Below are positions 1-6,530 of a stretch of DNA of 6,621 nt, in pieces. The stretch's first letter is position 1; each line of letters starts with the position of its first letter. The DNA lies in NCBI GenBank assembly GCA_002792395.1, contig PFOG01000169.1, positions 1 through 6,621 of the forward strand, in the 5' to 3' direction. The notes beneath the pieces are model-generated. The model did not search any database. It was not told where the DNA came from and worked only from the letters and a program-made list of their open reading frames with translations. Made by a program: the position numbers and the translations under genes. This DNA is from Candidatus Portnoybacteria bacterium CG_4_10_14_0_2_um_filter_44_20. GTDB taxonomy: Bacteria > Patescibacteriota > Minisyncoccia > Portnoybacterales > GCA-002795985.

Positions 1-1217
1 CCAAGGAGCTGCCGATCATCAGAATAGTCGACGCTTTCTTAAAGCACGCTATTCTCCAGAAGGCTTCTGATATTCATGTGGAGCCGTACGAGAAAGAGGT
101 GGTTGTCCGTTATCGGGTCGATGGTCTTTTGCGCGACGTAATGATCCTGCCGAAACAAGTTGCGCCCGGTATTGTGGCGCGGGTCAAAATACTAAGCAAT
201 CTTAAACTTGACGAGCATCGTTTGCCTCAAGACGGGAGATTTAAGGTGGAGACTGATGATTATAAGATTTCGTTCAGGGTTTCTGTATTGCCGGTTTATG
301 ATGGAGAGAAGATAGTTATGCGTCTTTTGCCCGAGGATTCCAAGGGTTTTACTTTAGAATCGCTGGGATTTTTAAAAAAACAGATAGAGATTCTTCAGCG
401 GAATATCAAAGAACCAAATGGCTTGCTTCTGCTTACCGGGCCGACTGGGTGCGGAAAGACCACCACTCTTTATACGATAATGGATATTCTGAACGTTCCG
501 GACGTCAACATTTCGACCGTTGAGGACCCGATCGAATATCGGATGCCGAGGATCAACCAGACTCAGGTTAATCCAAAAATTGGACTGACCTTTGCCAGTG
601 GTCTAAGGTCTTTGCTTCGTCAGGATCCGGATATTTTGATGGTGGGCGAGATCAGAGATAGCGAAACCGCTTCTTTGGCCATCAACGCCGCTCTTACCGG
701 CCATCTGGTTCTTTCGACATTGCATACCAATAGCGCGGCCGGATCTTTGCCCAGGCTTGTCGATATGAAAGTCGAGCCGTTTCTTGTTGCTTCGACAGCC
801 AATTGCCTTATCGCCCAACGGCTAGTTCGCATGCTTAATCCGGACACCAAAGAAAAATATCAACTGAGCGATTCGGAAATAAAAAGCTTGAGCGGCCGGT
901 TTGAGTTGGAATCGGTGTTGGTAGTATTAAAAAAAGAGGGATTAGCCGGGCCAAAAGCGACTTTTAAAACAATCGAATTCTATCGCCCTAAGGGGTCGCC
1001 GGACTGTCCGGATGGCTATCGGGGCCGGGTGGGCATCCATGAGGTTTTAGAGGTGACACCCGCCATAAAAGAGCTGATCGTGGGGGGCGCCACTGCCGCC
1101 CAGCTTGAAAAGCAGGCTAGATCGGATGGGATGGTTACAATGTTGGAAGATGGTTTTATCAAGGCGGCGCAAGGGCTGACCTCGGTCGAAGAAATTTTGA
1201 GAGTAGCGAAGGAATAA
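1..1217 (+). CDS. pilB: Type IV pilus assembly ATPase PilB/GspE (5'-truncated by window edge)
   Basis: Cytoplasmic hexameric ATPase that powers pilus extension. The reading frame is open from base 3, giving about 404 visible residues; the true start and most of the N-terminal domain lie upstream. The GTG at 78 is internal, because the codons before it already encode the N2-domain motif ASDIHVEP. Motifs in order: Walker A GPTGCGKTTT (438-467), Asp box STVEDPIEY (513-539), Walker B DILMVGE (630-650), His box GHLVLSTLHTN (699-731), then the C-terminal GYRGRVGIHEVL segment (from 1014). All catalytic motifs look intact. The tetracysteine zinc site usual in PilB/GspE is nearly gone: NPDT replaces the first CxxC (837-848) and SPDC retains one Cys of the second (codon 1005-1007). 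The family call is secure. Assignment to extension rather than retraction rests on the N2 motif, on the CTD insertion between 849 and 980, and on adjacency to pilC. It is followed by a 77-base gap holding a phased hairpin repeat. Confidence 0.97.
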   Translation, partial: KELPIIRIVDAFLKHAILQKASDIHVEPYEKEVVVRYRVDGLLRDVMILPKQVAPGIVARVKILSNLKLDEHRLPQDGRFKVETDDYKISFRVSVLPVYDGEKIVMRLLPEDSKGFTLESLGFLKKQIEILQRNIKEPNGLLLLTGPTGCGKTTTLYTIMDILNVPDVNISTVEDPIEYRMPRINQTQVNPKIGLTFASGLRSLLRQDPDILMVGEIRDSETASLAINAALTGHLVLSTLHTNSAAGSLPRLVDMKVEPFLVASTANCLIAQRLVRMLNPDTKEKYQLSDSEIKSLSGRFELESVLVVLKKEGLAGPKATFKTIEFYRPKGSPDCPDGYRGRVGIHEVLEVTPAIKELIVGGATAAQLEKQARSDGMVTMLEDGFIKAAQGLTSVEEILRVAKE

Positions 1218-1218
1218 T

Positions 1219-1288
1219 CGCGGAACCGCGCAGAACAATACACAGAACCACGCAGAAAAATTCCGCGCAGTTCAGTGTTGTTCAGCGC
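1219..1288. repeat. Phased CGCnGAAC repeat forming a long imperfect hairpin between pilB and pilC
   Basis: Four forward copies of an 8-base unit, CGCnGAAC or near matches, start at 1219, 1229, 1241 and 1251. Three reverse-complement copies, GTTCnGCG or near matches, start at 1260, 1270 and 1280. The 9-12 base spacing is close to one helical turn. Bases 1228-1288 fold on a centre near 1259. Paired segments are 1228-1231/1285-1288, 1233-1238/1278-1283, 1241-1243/1275-1277, 1245-1248/1270-1273, 1251-1253/1265-1267 and 1255-1257/1261-1263, giving 23 Watson-Crick pairs with an AAA loop. A competing perfect pairing is 1219-1225 with 1261-1267. No T-tract follows, so it is not a standard intrinsic terminator. 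It begins two bases after the pilB stop and ends six bases before the pilC start. It could be a decayed mobile or REP-like repeat, an mRNA processing or stability element, or a protein-binding array. The structure is seen directly; any function is inferred. Confidence 0.75.
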
Positions 1289-1294
1289 AATAAT

Positions 1295-2515
1295 TTGCCT
1301 ACTTATTTTTATACCGCTAAATCGCAAGACGGCAAAGAAAAAGCCGGCCGAACTGAAGTTGTTTCGGAACACGAGCTGGCTCAGCAATTACGCCAGGAGG
1401 GATTTTTTTTGACCTCAGTTGTTCCCGAGTCGGTTCGGAAAGAGGCTGGTATTGGGAAAAGACTGTCAAGATTTTTTAGCAGTGTTTCCATAGTCGAGAA
1501 GATGGTTCTTGCTCGCCATCTTTCAGCGATGATCAAGGCGGGGTTGCCGTTGGATCGAGGATTGCGCGTTTTGGCGGCCCAAAGCAAAAGTCCAAGATTT
1601 CGCCAGGTGCTCGCGGAAGTCGAACAAAAGATCAGGGGGGGGAGGCCCTTCTCAGACAGCTTGGCGGAATATCCCGATGTTTTTCCCGAATTATTCATCA
1701 GTATGGTACGGGTTGGAGAGGCCACCGGAAAGCTTGATGAGGTCCTGGAGAATTTATCGGTTCAGATGGGGAAAGACCACGAACTGCGGTCGAGGGTCAG
1801 GGGGGCGATGATCTATCCGGCAGTCATTGTTTCTCTGATGGTGGCCATTGGGATCTTGATGATGATCATGGTGGTTCCCAAGTTGTCTTCTGCTTTTCAG
1901 GAGATGAATCTTTCTCTCCCAGTGACGACTAAAATAGTTATCGGCATTAGCCAGTTTTTGTCGAACAATCTTATCTTGGGGCTGGGGTTGGTTGTTTCTA
2001 TCATCATATTGATCAGGATTGCGAGTAAGACAGAGTCCGGCAAGAGATTTTTGGATATTCTTTTTCTAAATCTGCCGGTTATTTCTGACCTGAGCCGGAA
2101 GGTTAACTCGGCGATTTTTGCCCGCAACCTAAGCCTAACAATTGATGCCGGGGTTCCTATTAACCAAGCCTTAAAAATTGTCGCCAATACCATGTCTAAT
2201 TCTTTGTTTAGCCAGTCTCTTTTGGTAATTGCTGACGGGATGCAGAAAGGAGAGCAGATGAGCGATCTATTAAGGAATTTTTCCAATATTTATCCGGTTA
2301 TGGTCGTACAGATGGTTGAGGTTGGCGAGACAACCGGTTCCTTGTCTGATACGCTAAGAAATTTAGCCGAATTTTATGAGGAGGAAGTAAGTAACATTAC
2401 CAAGAATCTCTCTTCTATTATCGAGCCGGCCTTGATGATCATCGTCGGCATTGCCGTTGGTTTCTTCGCCATTTCCATAATTCAGCCCATCTATTCCTTG
2501 GTCGGGCAAATGTAA
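1295..2515 (+). CDS. pilC: Type IV pilus inner-membrane platform protein PilC/GspF
   Basis: Polytopic platform protein that couples PilB to prepilin insertion. Its 406 residues match the usual family length. The N-terminus PTYFYTAKSQDGKEKAG is the standard PilC opening, which fixes the start at a TTG codon; no ATG or Shine-Dalgarno sequence lies nearby. Two T2SSF domains are visible: residues about 68-192, with VRVGEATGKLDEVL and GAMIYPAVIV, and residues about 271-394, with VEVGETTGSLSDTL and SIIEPALMI. Hydrophobic segments are at about 171-195, 225-243 and 376-402, as expected for the family. An N-terminal cytoplasmic region (1-60) precedes domain 1. The gene contains two mononucleotide tracts, (T)8 at 1403-1410 and (G)8 at 1635-1642, both read in frame here. 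No PilT gene separates it from pilB, as it does in some related operons. The call is secure from sequence; the TTG start is strongly supported by the family's N-terminal pattern. Confidence 0.96.
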   Translation: MPTYFYTAKSQDGKEKAGRTEVVSEHELAQQLRQEGFFLTSVVPESVRKEAGIGKRLSRFFSSVSIVEKMVLARHLSAMIKAGLPLDRGLRVLAAQSKSPRFRQVLAEVEQKIRGGRPFSDSLAEYPDVFPELFISMVRVGEATGKLDEVLENLSVQMGKDHELRSRVRGAMIYPAVIVSLMVAIGILMMIMVVPKLSSAFQEMNLSLPVTTKIVIGISQFLSNNLILGLGLVVSIIILIRIASKTESGKRFLDILFLNLPVISDLSRKVNSAIFARNLSLTIDAGVPINQALKIVANTMSNSLFSQSLLVIADGMQKGEQMSDLLRNFSNIYPVMVVQMVEVGETTGSLSDTLRNLAEFYEEEVSNITKNLSSIIEPALMIIVGIAVGFFAISIIQPIYSLVGQM

Positions 2516-2534
2516 TTTTAAAAAAACAAAACTC

Positions 2535-2559
2535 AAGAATTAAAGCTCAATGAATTCTT
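2535..2559 (+). promoter_or_regulatory. Small inverted repeat with the prepilin start codon in its loop
   Basis: AAGAATT (2535-2541) and AATTCTT (2553-2559) are perfect reverse complements around an 11-base loop that contains the ATG (2550-2552) of the large prepilin gene. The stem has seven pairs, only one of them G-C, so it would be weak. It might modulate initiation at a start that has no Shine-Dalgarno sequence, but it could also be chance in A/T-rich DNA. Confidence 0.25.
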
Positions 2560-4385
2560 CTTCTAAGATAGACACCCGACGCCTAAAGGGATCGGGTTTT
2601 ACGCTTGTTGAGACCCTAATCGGTCTGTCTTTGACATTGATCGTTTTTCTGGGAATTTTTGGCGCCTACCAACTCGGAATAAAGGTGATGGGGCAAAGTA
2701 AGGCTCGGGTCGGCGCCATTGCTTTGGCCGATAAACAAATGGAAACGATAAGAAATCTTGCTTATGCCGATGTTGGCACCTATAGCTGTAAGCCGGAATA
2801 TCCTAATTGCGATTTTAGCCAACCAGACACCATTGTCCAGGGTTATCCTTTTGGAAAAGTTAAAGATTCGTATCAGTCAGTCCTTAATAATGTTTCTTAT
2901 ACGATTAGTACTAAAATTGATTACGCGGTGGACGAATTCGACGGCATCGCGGAACCAACCGATGATTGTCCCAATGATTACAAGAAGGTAAAAGTGGCAG
3001 TTTCCTGGGGTGGAAAATTTTCCGGCGAAGCCGATTTCGACACGATAATCGCACCGAAAAGCGAACAAGCGGAATGTGAAGAAACCGGAGGGGTATTAAA
3101 GGTGACGGTTTTTGACGCAATCGGGCAGTTAGTCCTTTTTCCCAGTATTACTATAACTAATGTCCATACTGGCTTAATAAAAACAGCTCAACCTGACAAC
3201 GGCGTTGCTTATATTACTTTGCCGCCCGACACCAGTGCTTATAAAATTGAGGTGACAAAAAGCGGTTATAGCTCCGAAAGGACCTACGCGGTTGGTGAGG
3301 TTTACAATGGCCAAACGATCAAGACCCCGACTAAGCCCAATGTAACTTTAATAGAGGGCAAATTAATCGAAACCAGTTTTTCTATTGATAAGGTGAGTTT
3401 GCTGTCGGTTAGCAGCTACGCGGAAGGGGCGATTTCAAGCTTCGTTGACTCCTTTTTCGATGCCAGCGAAATTGCTGAATCTTCGCATATAGTGGTTGCC
3501 GGCGGCGCTGTTACGCTGGCAAAATCTGATGCCACGCATTATTATAGCAGCGGTTATATTATATCTCAAACGATCGAACCACCTTTTCTTGTTGGCTGGA
3601 ATAACTTAAATTATACGGATAACACCCCAACGAATACGCAAATCAGATATCAGGCTCTTTATTTTAACGGCACGAGCTGGGTTCTGGTTCCTGATTCTGA
3701 TTTGCCAGGAAATTCTTCCGGGCTGAAGACGCCCCCGATCAGCTTGAGCCGATTGGACAAAACTCAATATCCCAAGCTAAGGATGCTGGCGACTCTTCTG
3801 AGCCTGAGTGACCATAAAAAAACACCGACCCTCTACGATTGGACTGCTACCTGGTTTGGCTCAGCCCCGACCGTTGTTACCAGCGTCGTTTTTAATTTGC
3901 AGGGACAGAAAACGGTTGGCAAGACCTCTTCTGGCCAATCAATTTATAAATATTCGCAAAACAAGCAAACCAGCGGCGGCGTAGCGGATATTTCGGGCCT
4001 AGAGTGGGACGTTTATTCTTTTTCGGTCGATAAATCAGCAACTGGCCTTGATTTAACGCGAACTGATCCGGCTCAGCCAATAAGTCTTGCTTCCGACAGC
4101 AGCCAAGAGGTGGCCCTCTTTTTAAAGGTGGAAAACAGTTTGTTGGTTTTCGTGAAAGATGATTCCAGCGGGCAACCGATTTTTTCCGCCAACGCCCGGC
4201 TTTTTAATGTGAGCCTCAATTACGATCAGAGCCTACTGACTGATGAGAACGGTCAAGCGTTTTTCCTTCCCCTGTCATCAGCTTCTTACACGTTAGTGGT
4301 CGGCGCCAGCGGTTATCAAAATTCCACCTCGACTGTTTCGGTTTCCGGCTCAACAACTAAAACGGTTAACTTACTTTCGCAATGA
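2550..4385 (+). CDS. Giant modular PilV/GspI-like prepilin with carboxypeptidase-regulatory-like (Ig-type) domains
   Basis: Prepilin-type protein of 611 residues; ordinary minor pilins are roughly 130-250. The N-terminus has a class III signal KGSG|FTLVETL: predicted cleavage after G16, Phe at +1, Glu at +5 (E21), then a hydrophobic helix to about residue 45. ALADKQMETIRNLAYADVG (59-77) resembles the helix of PilV/GspI-type minor pilins. Four cysteines (80, 87, 140, 176) lie in the pilin head. After about residue 180 come a carboxypeptidase-regulatory/Cna-B-like module (181-268), a beta-rich region (about 275-436), a second beta module (about 440-524) and a third module (about 525-610) that resembles the first: both have V-x-D near the start, D-NG-A, a Leu-Pro turn and a KSGY/ASGY strand. 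It is probably a pilus-tip or filament-surface subunit with an adhesive arm, processed by a prepilin peptidase not in this window. The ATG start lacks a Shine-Dalgarno sequence and the gap after pilC is 34 bases. The stop is TGA. The prepilin call is firm; adhesion is inferred. Confidence 0.9.
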   Translation: MNSSSKIDTRRLKGSGFTLVETLIGLSLTLIVFLGIFGAYQLGIKVMGQSKARVGAIALADKQMETIRNLAYADVGTYSCKPEYPNCDFSQPDTIVQGYPFGKVKDSYQSVLNNVSYTISTKIDYAVDEFDGIAEPTDDCPNDYKKVKVAVSWGGKFSGEADFDTIIAPKSEQAECEETGGVLKVTVFDAIGQLVLFPSITITNVHTGLIKTAQPDNGVAYITLPPDTSAYKIEVTKSGYSSERTYAVGEVYNGQTIKTPTKPNVTLIEGKLIETSFSIDKVSLLSVSSYAEGAISSFVDSFFDASEIAESSHIVVAGGAVTLAKSDATHYYSSGYIISQTIEPPFLVGWNNLNYTDNTPTNTQIRYQALYFNGTSWVLVPDSDLPGNSSGLKTPPISLSRLDKTQYPKLRMLATLLSLSDHKKTPTLYDWTATWFGSAPTVVTSVVFNLQGQKTVGKTSSGQSIYKYSQNKQTSGGVADISGLEWDVYSFSVDKSATGLDLTRTDPAQPISLASDSSQEVALFLKVENSLLVFVKDDSSGQPIFSANARLFNVSLNYDQSLLTDENGQAFFLPLSSASYTLVVGASGYQNSTSTVSVSGSTTKTVNLLSQ

Positions 4386-4993
4386 CGCAGATTAAAAGAG
4401 CGGGGTTCACTTTAATCGAATCAATCATGGCAATTGCTATTTTTACGGTAGCGATGCTTGTGGTAAGCGCTTTTATTCTCACGATGTATCGGACGCAAGG
4501 TTATATTTTTAATCAGTCACAAGCAATCAGCGAGGCGCGGAAGGGTGTTGAAACAATGGCTAAAGAGATTAGAGAATCCCAGGTGGCGGAAAGCGGAGCT
4601 TATACGATTGAAACAACCAATGATTACGAATTTACTTTTTACGGTGATATTGATAAGGATTTAACTATTGAAAAAGTCAGATATTTTGTTGACGGAGCAG
4701 ACTTTAAAAAAGGCGTAACCAAGCCGACATTTGTTTCTCAGCTTTCGGATTTACCAGCGCAATATCTGTCGCAAGACGAACAGGTTTCTGTTTTATCTCG
4801 TTTTGTTCGCAGCGCGCCGCCAATTTTTCGTTATTATGACGATTCGGGCAATGAGTTGCCGGCGCCGGCAAGAAGGAAAGACACGACCATGATGAAGCTT
4901 CGTCTGGCTATTAATGTCGATCCCGCACGGCCTCCCGACGATTTTGTCCTGGAATCAGAAGTGCAAATCAGGAATTTGAAAACTAATCTTTAA
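4382..4993 (+). CDS. GspJ/PilW-like minor prepilin
   Basis: A 203-residue minor (pseudo)pilin. The short leader MTQIKRAG is followed by FTLIESIMAIAIF: predicted cleavage after G8, Phe at +1, Glu at +5 (E13), and a single hydrophobic helix to about residue 33. The continuing amphipathic helix (QSQAISEARKGVETMAKEIRE, ending near 64) and the later motif FRYYDDSGNELP (149-160) fit the GspJ/PilW style of minor pilin, which helps nucleate the filament with I-like and K-like partners. Unlike its two large neighbours it has no cysteine at all. Its ATG overlaps the TGA of the preceding prepilin gene (ATGA, 4382-4385), so translation is probably coupled; no Shine-Dalgarno sequence is visible. The prepilin call is firm; J-type subfamily is inferred from length, helix motifs and gene position. 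Confidence 0.88.
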   Translation: MTQIKRAGFTLIESIMAIAIFTVAMLVVSAFILTMYRTQGYIFNQSQAISEARKGVETMAKEIRESQVAESGAYTIETTNDYEFTFYGDIDKDLTIEKVRYFVDGADFKKGVTKPTFVSQLSDLPAQYLSQDEQVSVLSRFVRSAPPIFRYYDDSGNELPAPARRKDTTMMKLRLAINVDPARPPDDFVLESEVQIRNLKTNL

Positions 4994-5012
4994 TCGCGAG
5001 TCGATTTTACTG

Positions 5013-6497
5013 ATGGTTACTAATCATAAAAATCAAAAAGGGTCTATTATTGCCTTGGTTTTGGTTTTTGGCGGCGGGGCGCTTTTAGTCCTCGGCGGCT
5101 TATTGGGTTTCATTTTAGTTCAATCGCGCCAGTCGCAGCAGAAAGTTGCCTGGGAGAATAGTCTGAATCTTGCCGAAGCCGGCATTAACTATTATCGCTG
5201 GCACCTCATCCATAACGGCAATGATGTTCAAGATGGCCAGGCGTCTTGCTGCGCCAGCCCGCCTTGCGATACTTGCGGCCCCTACGACCACGATTACTAC
5301 GACGCCGCTGGCAAACTCATTGGTCATTTTTTTCTGGAAATAACGCCGCGGAAAATTTGCGGCGAGGTTTTGGGTGTTTATGTTTCGTCTACCGGTTATA
5401 CCGATCAATTCCCGATCTATAAACGGAAGGTGAAAGCAAAGTATGCCTCTACTCCAGTTGCTGAGTACTCCTATTTATTAAACGACAATGTTTGGGCTGG
5501 CGATGATAGGCAGATATACGGAAAATATTTTTCCAATGGCGGGATTCGGATGGACGGCACGCATAATTCCATTGTCAGTTCTGCCTCACCAACTTGGACC
5601 TGCACTTCGTCATTTGGCTGTTCTTCCTCGGCTTGTCCGGAAGGCTGTTATCAATCCGGATCCAGCTGTACTTGCGATGGAGTAATTGGCGACAGTCCGA
5701 ATAAGGACCTTTGGCAGTTCCCCGTTCCTCCTTTCGATTTTGATGGCTTGACTCACGATCTTTCGCAAATGAAAACTTTGGCGCAAGGCCAAGGAAAATA
5801 TTTTCCTCCGTCAACAGATTTAGACTCGTCTGGTCAGGGATACCATTTAATCCTTAAAAATAACGGCAAATTTGACATTAGTATTATCACCAGCCTTGGC
5901 CGGATTTTGGGTTATAACATTGAGGAGGGCTGGCATTGGGATTACCATGTCATTCAGTCCGAATCTCCTTATCAGACGGACGTGAGTTTGCCCGCCGATT
6001 GCGGTTTGATTTTTACGGAGGATAATCTCTGGGTTGAGGGGACGATTAAGGGAAGAGTAACGGTCGCTTCGGCGAACCTGATAGATGAGTTTGAAGACAC
6101 TGGAGTTGTTTTAAACGATAATCTAATTTATACTAACTTAGGGGGAGATGATTCTTTTTCCTTGATTACCGAAAAAGACATTTTAATCTCCCTTTATTCT
6201 CCCGATGATATGGTGGTGCAGGGGGTTTTGGTTTCACAGAAAGGAAAGTCGTTTTCCCGCAATCATTATGCTTGTTCGTGGTATCCGGAAGACTGCAAAA
6301 AGAATAACCTGACTATTTATGGTTCGGTGGTCAGCAACAGGCGCGTAGGAACAAAATGGACCTCTGGTTCAACTTGGGTTTCCGGCTACAACCAGCGTTT
6401 TGATTACTTCGACCAAAAGTTAGCCGTTAATCCGCCGCCGCTTTTGCCTTATGTTTCCGAGGATTTGGAAATGATTTCTTGGGAAGAGGTTCAATAA
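5013..6497 (+). CDS. Large Cys-rich PilX/GspK-like pilus assembly protein
   Basis: A 494-residue protein with a prepilin-like N-terminus, NQKGSIIALVLVFGGGALLVLGG. A type IV leader cleavage after G10 is plausible, but the +5 position is Leu15, not Glu, as in PilX_N/GspK-type subunits. The helix runs on through VAWENSLNLAEAGINYYRWHL (45-65), typical of PilX-like proteins. The extracytoplasmic part has 14 cysteines: a CC-x4-C-x2-C cluster (79-88), Cys116, a six-Cys module (197-221, spacing x5, x4, x3, x6, x1), Cys330, and a pair at 421 and 428. From about residue 330, short repeated strands with Gly turns (GTIKGRVTVA, LNDNLIYTN, LTIYGSVV) suggest a beta-solenoid. Motifs LLNDNVWAG, SNGGIRMDGT and WQFPVPP recall Patescibacteria PilX-like proteins from memory. 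It is likely a tip-located capping subunit by analogy with GspK. The start is 19 bases after the previous stop, with no Shine-Dalgarno sequence. No convincing alternative identity was found. Confidence 0.87.
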   Translation: MVTNHKNQKGSIIALVLVFGGGALLVLGGLLGFILVQSRQSQQKVAWENSLNLAEAGINYYRWHLIHNGNDVQDGQASCCASPPCDTCGPYDHDYYDAAGKLIGHFFLEITPRKICGEVLGVYVSSTGYTDQFPIYKRKVKAKYASTPVAEYSYLLNDNVWAGDDRQIYGKYFSNGGIRMDGTHNSIVSSASPTWTCTSSFGCSSSACPEGCYQSGSSCTCDGVIGDSPNKDLWQFPVPPFDFDGLTHDLSQMKTLAQGQGKYFPPSTDLDSSGQGYHLILKNNGKFDISIITSLGRILGYNIEEGWHWDYHVIQSESPYQTDVSLPADCGLIFTEDNLWVEGTIKGRVTVASANLIDEFEDTGVVLNDNLIYTNLGGDDSFSLITEKDILISLYSPDDMVVQGVLVSQKGKSFSRNHYACSWYPEDCKKNNLTIYGSVVSNRRVGTKWTSGSTWVSGYNQRFDYFDQKLAVNPPPLLPYVSEDLEMISWEEVQ

Positions 6498-6530
6498 CCC
6501 TCCGCGTCTAACTTGAGGCGAAAAACAAAT

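Noticed and set aside
78..80. GTG as the start of pilB
   Set aside because: The frame is open to the window edge and the 25 upstream codons encode the conserved PilB N2 segment ending ASDIHVEP, so the gene starts outside the window.
1228..1288. Rho-independent terminator between pilB and pilC
   Set aside because: The stem is long but interrupted, has a 3-base loop, and is followed by AATAATTTGCC rather than a T-tract; pilC follows at once on the same strand.
1016..1387. Minus-strand ORF of 123 codons across the pilB-pilC junction
   Set aside because: It overlaps two well-supported plus-strand genes, shows no recognisable protein motif, and is explained as a shadow of their codon usage.
1897..2286. 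Minus-strand ORF of 129 codons inside pilC
   Set aside because: It lies antisense within a clearly conserved T2SSF-encoding region and resembles no known protein.
2516..2549. Promoter in the A-rich gap before the large prepilin gene
   Set aside because: No -35 and -10 pair with 16-18 base spacing could be found; the gap is short and the genes look co-transcribed.
2948..2955. Extra CGCGGAAC unit inside the large prepilin gene
   Set aside because: It is a single copy without neighbouring units or inverted partners and encodes part of Ile-Ala-Glu-Pro in frame; most likely chance.
6499..6518. CCTC/GAGG pairing before pilM as a switch hiding the ribosome-binding site
   Set aside because: Only four pairs across a 12-base loop; too weak to claim.
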